Assembly: GCA_047602185.1 (NCBI GenBank)
Contig: JASGHY010000001.1
Location: 4,092,001-4,156,000, forward strand
Direction: 5' to 3'
DNA length: 64,000 nt
Source: PMP191F sp047602185
GTDB lineage: Bacteria; Bacteroidota; Bacteroidia; Chitinophagales; Chitinophagaceae
The notes below the pieces were generated by a model. The model made no database searches. It had not been told where the DNA came from and worked only from the letters and a program-made list of their open reading frames with translations. Below are positions 10,404 to 17,566 of this stretch, one piece after another. The position numbers and the translations under genes were made by a program. The stretch's first letter is position 1; each line of letters starts with the position of its first letter.

Positions 10404-10438
10404 AAAAGCTGGTAATGACGCTAACATTGCCGGCTTTT
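10404..10438 (-). terminator. Probable terminator between fecR-like gene and SusC gene
   Basis: A 13-bp stem with two G-T wobbles (10404-10416 with 10426-10438) lies in the 155-bp gap after the FecR stop. The minus-strand exit is only moderately T-rich; the plus-strand exit is better, so it could instead be a processing hairpin. Confidence 0.5.
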
Positions 10439-10478
10439 TATTTTACCAGAAGATTGCTATACTTTTTTTATAAACTAA

Positions 10479-11612
10479 CTAACGACATCCACTAGATGTA
10501 ATTACAACATTACCATCTATTATTTCGTATCGTGCATTGAGGGTTTTGCAGATCAGATCCAATTTTTCGTAGAAAGATTCGGTTCCCATATTTGCAGAGA
10601 GGGAACAAGAGCCAAGCAGTTCTTCGTCAAAAACAATATTGATGCCGTATGCTTTCTGCATTACACTAAATACTTCCTTCACAGGTGTTGCATCAAAATC
10701 AAAATGAAAACGCATTACCGTATCCAGCACCACAGGCTTTTCAATCAATAGCCGGTGCAGGTTTTTATCCAGGTAAGTAAAAAACACCTGTTGATTGGGT
10801 GTTACCACTAAACCTCCCAACTCAAACGCTTTCATATTTACTTCAGTAAAGTTTTCTCTTTTAAATACAGAGACTTTCCCTGTTTTTACAATTACCGTTG
10901 CCTTTTTATCAGTAGGATAGGCTTTTACCCAAAAGCTGGTACCCAGCACTTTGGTTACAATATCCTTTGTGTACACGATGAATGGCTGTGCAGGATTCTT
11001 TGTCACTTTAAAAAAAGCTTCTCCATCCAGGTACACTTCTCTTTTGGCAGCAGATCCTTTTGAATAGGTGAGTTTACTTTTGCCTGACAGCAACACCTCG
11101 CTGCCATCTGCCAGCTTCATCAGTTGCGCAGTATCTGCATTATTGATGTATTCAAAGGAATTGTTCTTTACTTCTTCCTTAAAAGTATCGTAAGAGGCAT
11201 AGATACTTGCTGTTTCCACACAGCATTGCTGGTAATACCAATACCACGCACCCGCCGCAGTTACTATCACAGCCGCAGCAGCCCCCATCCAATACCTGCG
11301 TATCCAGCTTATTTTAACTTCCGGTATGTAGGTTTCTATTTCCGCTTCCTCAGCAACAGGCTCTTCAGCCTTAATGGTGCTGAGTATTGCATTTACTTCG
11401 TAATTCACCACTTCCTCAGGAAGCGCTCTTCCCCCATCCTGCAATATCTTAAGCAATGCCACCGCATAGTTCATTGCATACAATTTATCCGGGTTGGCCT
11501 GCGCCCATTCTTTCCAGAACTGTTTTGCCCCTGTATCGTGGTTCAATACCCAGTTCCTGAATGACGGATCTGCAATAAAGTCTTCTATATTATTAAATTG
11601 ACTATAGCCCAT
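10479..11612 (-). CDS. FecR family anti-sigma factor
   Basis: A 377-residue single-pass membrane protein. The cytoplasmic N-terminal region (~1-120) would bind the sigma factor, one membrane helix lies at WMGAAAAVIVTAAGAWYWYY (~125-145), and the periplasmic part holds the FecR domain (LADGSEVLLSGKSKLTYS... REVYLDGEAFFKVTKNPAQPFIVYTKDIVTKVLGTSFWVKAYP) plus the C-terminal DUF4974-type region (FHFDFDATPVKEVFSVMQKAYGINIVFDEELL). It lies 75 bp after the sigma gene and before the STN-containing SusC, the standard order for Bacteroidota sigma/anti-sigma controlled PULs. Confidence 0.95.
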   Translation of the reverse strand: MGYSQFNNIEDFIADPSFRNWVLNHDTGAKQFWKEWAQANPDKLYAMNYAVALLKILQDGGRALPEEVVNYEVNAILSTIKAEEPVAEEAEIETYIPEVKISWIRRYWMGAAAAVIVTAAGAWYWYYQQCCVETASIYASYDTFKEEVKNNSFEYINNADTAQLMKLADGSEVLLSGKSKLTYSKGSAAKREVYLDGEAFFKVTKNPAQPFIVYTKDIVTKVLGTSFWVKAYPTDKKATVIVKTGKVSVFKRENFTEVNMKAFELGGLVVTPNQQVFFTYLDKNLHRLLIEKPVVLDTVMRFHFDFDATPVKEVFSVMQKAYGINIVFDEELLGSCSLSANMGTESFYEKLDLICKTLNARYEIIDGNVVITSSGCR

Positions 11613-11687
11613 CCGGAAAGTTTATCATTGTATACAAGATAAAAAGGCGGGTTATGAAAGAATCTACTGTTCCGGAAACAACTTTTT

Positions 11688-12290
11688 TTAAAAAAATATG
11701 GAGAGGGACAAACAGAGCAGTACTGAGATGAGAAAATTCTCTGCGTAGGTTTTCAGTTTTTTCAAGGCTTCGTGCAACAGGTTGTACACAGACTGGCGGC
11801 TAATGTTCATAATACGCGCAATCTCGTCTGCATCAGCATTCGCATAAAAACGGAGATAGATAATTTCCTGCTGGCGACGCGGCAATCCTTCCAGTATCCG
11901 CCTGATCTTTTGTGAAAGCTCACCGGAAATTTCATGATCTACTATCCGCAATTCAGGATTTAAACCAATATCAAACAAAGAGTTGGAAAGCTCTTCCACA
12001 TCGCCGATCCTTTTTTCATGACGCAATTGTTTATGAATTTCCCGGCGAAGTGCTTTTAACAGGTAAAAACGTACAAAGCCCGTGTGACTTACGGTTGACC
12101 TGTTTTTCCATAATGTGAGAAAGATATTCTGGATGCAGTCTTTAACAAGTTCATCATCTGTAGTAAACCGGCTTCCATACCGGAATAGATCAGGATAACA
12201 GCCTTGCATAATTTTTGAAAATGCAGGCGCGTTCCCCTTTAAAAAATCATCCCAATGGGTTATCAGGATATCGTCAGCAGTTTGGTGCAA
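11688..12290 (-). CDS. FecI-like ECF sigma-70 factor
   Basis: A 200-residue sigma factor with region 2 (AFSKIMQGCYPDLFRYGSRF ... VKDCIQNIFLTLWKNR) and region 4 (LPRRQQEIIYLRFYANADADEIARIMNISRQSVYNLLHEALKKLK). It would direct RNA polymerase to the SusC/SusD genes when released by FecR. No ATG is available: an in-frame stop lies only four codons before the TTG at 12290, and the expected family start (DDILITHWDDFLKGN) begins six codons after that TTG, so TTG is taken as the start. The C-terminal hydrophobic tail (FLISVLLCLSLSIFF) is unusual for a soluble sigma factor. Confidence 0.9.
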   Translation of the reverse strand: MHQTADDILITHWDDFLKGNAPAFSKIMQGCYPDLFRYGSRFTTDDELVKDCIQNIFLTLWKNRSTVSHTGFVRFYLLKALRREIHKQLRHEKRIGDVEELSNSLFDIGLNPELRIVDHEISGELSQKIRRILEGLPRRQQEIIYLRFYANADADEIARIMNISRQSVYNLLHEALKKLKTYAENFLISVLLCLSLSIFF

Positions 12291-12438
12291 TCGTTTTGGC
12301 TTTCATAACAAACTTAAAAAACATTTTTGTAAAAAATACACGTTGCACATTTTAGCACATGATCTGGCCTGTAAAACAACTACCTGAATACAACAGTAAC
12401 CAACAACCGATTGAATTGATTATCTGATCATTAAATCT
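12291..12438. other. Upstream region of the first sigma factor
   Basis: About 150 bp of AT-rich sequence between the sigma start and the repeat-rich spacer. It should hold the sigma promoter, but no box pair was assigned with confidence and no gene was seen. Confidence 0.35.
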
Positions 12439-12638
12439 GTTACAAAAGGAAGTGAAGAATGGGAAATAAAAATGTAAAATAAGAAATGAGAAAGTACGAA
12501 ATACGAAGTCAGAAATACGCAGGTCTGAGATTGGTTGACTCGTTGAAAAGTTAGCAGGTAAAGCGGGATTAGATTCGGTGTTAGCGATTGGCCAGCGAGG
12601 TGAAAGGCGAATTGTATGCTTATAAACATGCAATGGCC
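12439..12638 (-). repeat. Degenerate heptad repeat array (minus orientation)
   Basis: Motifs such as TACGAAA, TACGAAG, TCAGAAA, TACGCAG follow each other at 7-bp spacing around 12485-12525. Read on the minus strand they give the GTATTTC/GTACTTC phrases found on the plus strand near 19200, 24010 and 28410. No coding potential was accepted here. Confidence 0.65.
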
Positions 12639-12759
12639 TTATACCCGCGTTTTAGCCACTATATACCCTGATACCAGTCACCATTTAGCCAGGATGTACT
12701 CAGATCATACCCGGGTCATACCCACCTTTTACCCACGTTTAGGCCACGTAATACCCGGT
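12639..12759 (+). repeat. Eleven-unit degenerate array with exact 11-bp period
   Basis: Eleven consecutive 11-mers with no phase slip, for example TCATACCCGGG (12705), TCATACCCACC (12716), TTTTACCCACG (12727) and TTTAGGCCACG (12738). The shared core is ACCC/GCC at fixed position. The units are diverged but the phase is strict. Confidence 0.75.
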
Positions 12760-12769
12760 AAAGCATTCA

Positions 12770-13027
12770 TCCGGGAGAAATAAGGGGTATAGGTGATTGG
12801 GGAATCTGAAATGAGGAATTTGGAATAAGGGAAGGCCTGGCTGAACTCAAAGCGGGAGGTGATACGTTGAGAAGTTGAAAGGTTAACAAGGAGAAAAGCT
12901 GGTAGGTAATGGAATATTGAATGCTGAATTTTGAATGCCGAATACCGAAGGGAAAATACAGGGAGTATGAGTCCGGAAGTCTGAAAAAGGTTGCAGGCTT
13001 TGAGCTGCAGGAGGGAAACAATTGCTA
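12770..13027 (-). repeat. Degenerate heptad repeat array (minus orientation)
   Basis: On the minus strand units of the form NNNATTC (GGTATTC, GGCATTC, AAAATTC, AGCATTC, AATATTC) follow at 7-bp steps around 12910-12950. Positions 12897-12926 match 28210-28239 on the opposite strand in 29 of 30 bases, which ties this array to the one before lpxB. Confidence 0.7.
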
Positions 13028-13114
13028 TTTTCAATTCAATGTCGTTGAATTAAGGAATTATATTCCGGCAGTTGTCTTCACCAGCCACTTAATTCAACGA
13101 CATTGATTTTCAAT
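13028..13114. mobile_element. MITE-like inverted-repeat element, copy 1 (internally deleted)
   Basis: Element 13036-13106 (71 bp) has a perfect 19-bp terminal inverted repeat (13036-13054 and 13088-13106). It is flanked by a perfect 8-bp direct repeat TTTTCAAT (13028-13035 and 13107-13114), the mark of insertion. Compared with copies 2 and 3 it lacks ~33 bp of the central hairpin. Confidence 0.85.
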
Positions 13115-13160
13115 TGCTCAAATTTCAAATCTCAAAACCGGTATCCTGCAACCTGCAACA
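13115..13160. repeat. Heptad repeat stretch
   Basis: Units CTCAAAT, TTCAAAT, CTCAAAA and later CCTGCAA twice in a row keep a 7-bp step. It continues the array interrupted by the inverted-repeat element. Confidence 0.5.
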
Positions 13161-13221
13161 AGTAGCATTTCGTTATAAACCACCGCTAAAGGGTATTTAA
13201 CGGGCCTTTAATAGGCAAAAG

Positions 13222-13276
13222 GTGGGATAAACGTGGGATATACCTGGGATGTATCTGGGATATATCTGGGATGTAT
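13222..13276 (-). repeat. Five-unit array with 11-bp period
   Basis: Five successive 11-mers: GTGGGATAAAC, GTGGGATATAC, CTGGGATGTAT, CTGGGATATAT, CTGGGATGTAT. On the minus strand each contains an ATCCCA core, similar to the ACCCA core of the array at 12639-12759, so the two arrays face each other across the spacer. Confidence 0.85.
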
Positions 13277-13594
13277 CTGCCGCAACACAGAGACCGCTGT
13301 GGCTAAGACCCGGGGTATCCCCCTCAAAGCTTCAGATCTGAAGATGCCGCCTGAACTTTAATGACCTTAAATCCGCAGTTCACATACTTCCCTATAAAAA
13401 AGCACCCCGAAGAATCGGGGTTGCTTGTCACATGAGAAAATTTGCAGCAGCTTTCGTTGAACACCCGGGGCGCTGCTTGCTTATGCTCTGCTCCCGGAAT
13501 ATGATGGCAAGAAATTATTCAGCTATTATTTTGCCTTTTTCAGCCATACAATAATACTAAGATTACTCTATAAAACGAGTGTATTAATCAAATT
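13277..13594. other. Spacer downstream of the hybrid kinase gene
   Basis: About 320 bp with no gene. A hairpin-like segment near 13395-13425 (CCCCGAAGAATCGGGG) may terminate the minus-strand kinase transcript but lacks a clean T-run at the right distance. Confidence 0.35.
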
Positions 13595-15730
13595 TTAAGC
13601 CCGCAAAGCCGCCACCAGGCAGGCTATTTTTGAATGCAGCTCTCCCGGACGGAATGGTTTGTGCACAAAATCAGTAAAGCCTTTCTGCAGCAGATCGGCC
13701 CGCATGTCATCGTACACAGCTGCGGTAAATGCCAGTACAGGAATATGTTTATCTACTTTCCTGATCTCACGCAATGCAGTAGCACCGTCCATTTCAGGCA
13801 TTTCAAGGTCAATCAGCAACAGATCATAGCTATCTTTTGAAAAACGTTCCACCGCCTCTTTTCCATTGGTGGCTTCATAGACGGTAACCCCCCATTTGGT
13901 AAGGAAACGGCGTGCCACCGACAGGTTCACCGGGTTATCTTCAGCAATCAGCACCTTCACTCCCTGCAGGTCTATCACCTCCTGCCCGTTCTCTTCATGG
14001 ATGTATTGGCGCTTGTTCTCATTGATCTTCAACTCTACCGTAAAGTGGAAAGCAGTGCCTTTACCTTCTTCGCTTTCCAGCAACAGGTCGCTATTGAACA
14101 TATTAATGATCTTCTTGGTAATAGCCAACCCCAACCCTGTACCACCATATTTGCGGGTGGTATTAATATCGGCCTGGGTAAAGCTCTCAAAGACCTCCTT
14201 GTGTTTATTTTTAGGGATACCGATCCCGGTATCAACCACTATAAACTGGATAGTAGCTTTTGAGCTGGATGAGAACAGCTTGCGGACAGCCAGTGTAATT
14301 TTCCCGGAAGGAGTGAATTTCACTGCGTTTGACAACAGGTTGCTCAGCACCTGGTTCAGCCTGGTTTCATCGGTAATCAGTTCCATATCCAGCCTGTCGT
14401 CGAAGTCGATGGTAAAATCAAGCCCCTTGGCTCTTGCCTCAGTAGCAAACTGCGAAGCGATCTGTTGGATAAATACCTTCATGTTCACAGAGGTCTCTGC
14501 AAGCTCCAGCTTGCCGGCTTCTATTTTGTTATAATCCAGGATGTCGTTTATCAACATCATCATATGCTCCGAAGAAAACTTCAGGATATCAAGATGCGGC
14601 TTTTGCGCAGCCAGGTATTCTTCCTGCAATAGTAGATTTGAAGCACCGATAATGCCATTGAGTGGCGTACGAAGTTCATGGCTCATGTTTGATAAGAAAC
14701 GTGATTTGGCTTTGGCTGCTACTTCAGCTTTTTCCTTCGCCACCATCAGTTCAAACTCCGCCATTTTTACATTCGATACATCAAGGATACTGATCTTGGT
14801 GTAACGGGTGTCTTTATATGCAAATGGCACTACGCTCACATAGCCATGAAAGGTTCTTCCTGTTTTGGTAGTAAAGGCAAGTTCGCCCTGCCAGTTACCT
14901 ACATTGGCAGACACCTTTTCTTCGATGGAAGAGAATTGTTTGATATGGTCTTCATCAAACCAGTTTTCAATATGTGTTCCCTCAATTTCGCGGTGTTCTT
15001 TTACTTCAAACAATTCCAATGCACGCTGGTTACAACTGGCTACAATATTGGTTTTACTGAAAATGATGAATACTCCATCAAGTGATGTATTAAAGATGGT
15101 ATCACCAAATTTCTTCTCCTGCAGAATGGCTTCTTCATTATCCTTATTGATACGCAAAATAGAATAGGAGAAAATAATGGTCATACACAGCGAAATGATG
15201 AGATTGCTGCTGTACAACTGTGAGTATAATGTATCATTAATAGTCTGTACATTATTGGTATAAGGACAGAGTTTTAAACACACCAGTGATGCAATTACTG
15301 TAATTACATATACAGCCAGTAACTCACGAAAGTTGCGGCGGATACTCACCACGAATGTGAGTACCAGGAAGTAGGGAAAAAACAGCAGGTACTCCCCCGC
15401 CCGCAGCCCTTCAATATAACTGATGACGATCAGGTATAGGTTTACGTTAATGACTGCCAGAATTCTCCCGGCCTCAAGTTTTCTTTTAGAACCCAGGAAG
15501 AATGCAAAAAGCAGGAAATAAGCTGAAGTGATATTGATTAAAGCGCTGATGTACAGCTTGTGATAGAAGTAAGATATAACCGAAAAGAAATTGACCAGTA
15601 AGGCAAGCAGAATGAACTGGTTAAAGCGGATTATTTTCTTTCGATGGTCTTTTGTCAGGTTCTCATTGAGCCCGGAATACACAATATCCCTGTAAATAGA
15701 CCAGCCCAGATATAATAATTTCTCCTTCAT
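13595..15730 (-). CDS. Hybrid sensor histidine kinase (membrane, PAS, HisKA, HATPase, receiver)
   Basis: A 711-residue hybrid kinase. About six membrane helices span residues ~36-192, followed by a PAS domain (~205-325), a HisKA domain with phospho-acceptor His351 (SNMSHELRTPLNGI), a HATPase domain (N-box LSNLLSNAVKFTP, G-boxes DTGIGIP and GGTGLGLAI), and a C-terminal receiver with Asp641 (LLIDLEMPEMDG) and the conserved Lys in VHKPF. I chose the ATG at 15730; an in-frame GTG at 15769 is possible but lies within the 74-bp divergent promoter gap. It diverges from an HPt protein and a LytTR regulator, which together complete a His-Asp-His-Asp relay. Confidence 0.93.
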   Translation of the reverse strand: MKEKLLYLGWSIYRDIVYSGLNENLTKDHRKKIIRFNQFILLALLVNFFSVISYFYHKLYISALINITSAYFLLFAFFLGSKRKLEAGRILAVINVNLYLIVISYIEGLRAGEYLLFFPYFLVLTFVVSIRRNFRELLAVYVITVIASLVCLKLCPYTNNVQTINDTLYSQLYSSNLIISLCMTIIFSYSILRINKDNEEAILQEKKFGDTIFNTSLDGVFIIFSKTNIVASCNQRALELFEVKEHREIEGTHIENWFDEDHIKQFSSIEEKVSANVGNWQGELAFTTKTGRTFHGYVSVVPFAYKDTRYTKISILDVSNVKMAEFELMVAKEKAEVAAKAKSRFLSNMSHELRTPLNGIIGASNLLLQEEYLAAQKPHLDILKFSSEHMMMLINDILDYNKIEAGKLELAETSVNMKVFIQQIASQFATEARAKGLDFTIDFDDRLDMELITDETRLNQVLSNLLSNAVKFTPSGKITLAVRKLFSSSSKATIQFIVVDTGIGIPKNKHKEVFESFTQADINTTRKYGGTGLGLAITKKIINMFNSDLLLESEEGKGTAFHFTVELKINENKRQYIHEENGQEVIDLQGVKVLIAEDNPVNLSVARRFLTKWGVTVYEATNGKEAVERFSKDSYDLLLIDLEMPEMDGATALREIRKVDKHIPVLAFTAAVYDDMRADLLQKGFTDFVHKPFRPGELHSKIACLVAALRA

Positions 15731-15804
15731 AGAGTTTATTGGATTAATAGGGTGCCTGAGGGCTGCCACATCAGAGAACGCAAAAACAGTAAATCTATTT
15801 TCCT

Positions 15805-16209
15805 ATGACCAGCAATACATTTTCTAACACCTTCATTTTCAACAAAAGATTTGATAATGATTACCTTTTTAGCTTGTATGCCGGTGAATACAGCTATATA
15901 GAAGAGATCTTTGCAACCACCCTGGAGTATTTTGATGAAGATGTGGAAAAAGCTGCCATGGCCTACGCTACCGGCAACATGTCGGATCTGAAAAACGCCC
16001 TTCATAAACTGAAACCCACTTTTGGTTTTGTAGGCCTGCTAACCATACAGGATGAGTGCAGGGATTTTGAACTCAAATGTCAGCGTACAGATGATGTTGA
16101 AGAACTTAAGCAAGATTATAAACAAATTGTAATTACATTAGCAGAAGGTAAAGAGCTGATTGAAAAAGAGTACCGTAGACTGAAAGATTTTAATGCGAAT
16201 CCAATATGA
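15805..16209 (+). CDS. HPt domain phosphotransfer protein
   Basis: A 134-residue, mostly helical protein. The segment DLKNALHKLKPTFGFVGL carries the phospho-accepting His67 in the HxxKxxxxxxG pattern of histidine phosphotransfer domains. It probably shuttles phosphate from the receiver of the divergent hybrid kinase to the LytTR response regulator, whose start codon overlaps its stop (ATGA, 4 bp), showing translational coupling. The small divergent gap to the kinase suggests shared control. The pairing is inferred from position; the HPt fold is visible in sequence. Confidence 0.88.
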   Translation: MTSNTFSNTFIFNKRFDNDYLFSLYAGEYSYIEEIFATTLEYFDEDVEKAAMAYATGNMSDLKNALHKLKPTFGFVGLLTIQDECRDFELKCQRTDDVEELKQDYKQIVITLAEGKELIEKEYRRLKDFNANPI

Positions 16210-16895
16210 GTGTGACTTGCTTAATAGTTGAGGACCTGCAGGTGGCTGCCGACTACCTTACTAAATGTTGCGAAAAGAGTGGTGTAATTGAAGTAAAGGG
16301 TCATTATACCAATGTACCGGAAGCACTGGAATACCTGAATAAAAACGCAGTGGACCTGTTGTTTTTGGATGTGGAAATGCCCGGCGCTACAGGTTTTGAA
16401 TTATTGGATCAACTCCCCTTCTTTCCCAAAGTAATACTCACTACCTCCAAGCCGGAGTATGCATACGATGCATTTGAATACAATGTAACCGACTTCTTAA
16501 AAAAGCCTTTCACTTACCAGCGTTTCCAGGAAGCCTTGCAAAAAATACTGGCCGCCCCTGCTGAAGCCACAGCCGGCAATACTGCTGATCATATCTTCAT
16601 TAAAAGCGATGGCAGGCTCGTTCGCCTCAATAATGACGATATACTGTATATAGAAAGCATGGGCGACTATGTGAAGTTTGTTACGGCTGATAAAAAGTAC
16701 ATTACGCACAACACCATCAAAAACCTGGAAGAGAAGGTAAATAAGCAGCATTTTGTAAAAGTGCACCGCTCTTACATCATCAACATCACCAAAATTGACG
16801 ATATCCGTGAAAATGACCTGTTTATCAAGGGTACAGAGATCCCCATCAGCAAGGCCCACAGGTCAGACATATTAAAACGCCTGAATATAATCTGA
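16206..16895 (+). CDS. LytTR-family response regulator
   Basis: A 229-residue regulator with an N-terminal receiver (acidic VED near residue 9, phospho-acceptor Asp55 in LLFLDVEMPG, Lys in FLKKPF) and a C-terminal LytTR DNA-binding domain (~128-229, IFIKSDGRLVRLNNDDILYIESMGDYVKF ... FVKVHRSYIIN). LytTR domains bind short direct repeats in promoters. It is the output of the presumed phosphorelay with the HPt protein and hybrid kinase. Targets are not evident; candidate ones include the short transcripts immediately downstream. Confidence 0.93.
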   Translation: MSVTCLIVEDLQVAADYLTKCCEKSGVIEVKGHYTNVPEALEYLNKNAVDLLFLDVEMPGATGFELLDQLPFFPKVILTTSKPEYAYDAFEYNVTDFLKKPFTYQRFQEALQKILAAPAEATAGNTADHIFIKSDGRLVRLNNDDILYIESMGDYVKFVTADKKYITHNTIKNLEEKVNKQHFVKVHRSYIINITKIDDIRENDLFIKGTEIPISKAHRSDILKRLNII

Positions 16896-17109
16896 TAAAC
16901 TCGTCGAAGGTTTCCTCTTATTCACCGTCATTTCGCCCCCAAAAAACTAAAAAACTTTACTTCCCGGATCCCGTTTTCCATCTTTGCACTGTCGGGAAAA
17001 TGAACGAGAGGAGAACAACAAATGATCAAAAGTACTTTACTATAAAATATTGAATGCGACGGTCTAACACGGAAAACCCAAAAACCCTCTGAAATCCGTA
17101 CCCAAAAAA

Positions 17110-17163
17110 ATGAGAGGATTTTTAAGCGCACTTGCCCTCATAGGATTTCAAGAAATTTTATAG
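17110..17163 (+). CDS. Possible 17-residue hydrophobic peptide
   Basis: ATG at 17110 opens an 17-codon frame (MRGFLSALALIGFQEIL) ending in TAG directly before a terminator stem. The peptide is amphipathic and could insert in membrane. There is no ribosome-binding site signal to rely on in this phylum, and no homologue is recalled, so this is a suggestion. Confidence 0.25.
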   Translation: MRGFLSALALIGFQEIL

Positions 17164-17196
17164 CCGAACCCCTGGACAGGTTCGGTTATTTTTTTA
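17164..17196 (+). terminator. Rho-independent terminator
   Basis: A 7-bp stem (17164-17170 with 17179-17185, loop of 8) is followed by a T-rich tail on the plus strand (17186-17196). There is no annotated plus-strand gene within 270 bp upstream, which is the main reason to suspect a short transcript here. Confidence 0.8.
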
Positions 17197-17251
17197 TATA
17201 CCCCTGATCCTTGCCCGAAAAACGAGGAATTGTGTACGTTAATCGAAAATG

Positions 17252-17559
17252 ATTGCCCCTCCTGTAAAGATTTTACATCTTTGTTTAAACATCCAATTAT
17301 TCACTGAAAGATCGCAATGAAATCCGCTAAACGTCACGGCATTTAATGTTTCCGGAAAAATCAACCCGTAAACCCAATATCTATCCGATGAACCCAGAAG
17401 TAATCTCCTTGAAGAAAAACTAATTTCTATCCTTTGAAAGCTAAGTACATCCAGTATAACGATGAAAAACCGGAGAGATTTTCTGATTCCTATTGACTAA
17501 AACTTTGATTACCCTAATTAAAGTATTACAAAAAAGCTGCTCCGTGAAGCAGCTTTTTT
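17252..17559 (+). ncRNA. Second candidate short transcript
   Basis: A TTG (17252-17254) and a CATCTTTG (17275-17282) at 20-bp spacing form a promoter-like pair matching the one at 16956. The next plus-strand terminator is at 17530-17559, giving a ~270-nt product. Three tiny frames (9-13 codons, starting at ~17317, ~17389 and ~17462) lie in it. No RNA family was recognised. Confidence 0.3.
17530..17559. terminator. Bidirectional terminator
   Basis: A perfect 12-bp stem (17530-17541 with 17548-17559) has six A on the left and six T on the right, so it can stop transcription from both sides. It serves the minus-strand metallo-hydrolase gene ending at 17567 and any plus-strand transcript from the left. 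Confidence 0.88.
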
Positions 17560-17566
17560 AATGCAT

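Larger units (their letters stand above)
16956..17196 (+). ncRNA. Candidate short transcript with mini-ORFs (promoter-like start, strong terminator)
   Basis: A promoter-like pair (TTTAC at 16956-16960 and CATCTTTGC at 16979-16987, 18-bp gap) precedes ~200 nt ending in a terminator (17164-17196). Two possible peptides lie inside: 17000-17053 (MNERRTTNDQKYFTIKY) and 17110-17163 (MRGFLSALALIGFQEIL); the stop codon of the second abuts the terminator stem. No known RNA family was recognised. The evidence is the bounded layout only. Confidence 0.35.

Noticed and set aside
12352..13034. Several 69-101 codon minus-strand frames in the long spacer
   Set aside because: They lie entirely in 7-bp and 11-bp repeat DNA, which tends to lack stops in some frames, and show no domain or codon bias.
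12639..13276. Possible CRISPR array
   Set aside because: Repeats are 7 or 11 bp with no unique spacers of 30-40 bp, and no cas gene is in the window.
16928..17131. A 67-codon minus-strand frame downstream of the LytTR gene
   Set aside because: It starts opposite the mini-ORF region, has odd Phe/Ser composition and no upstream signal; the terminators in the region point to plus-strand transcripts instead.
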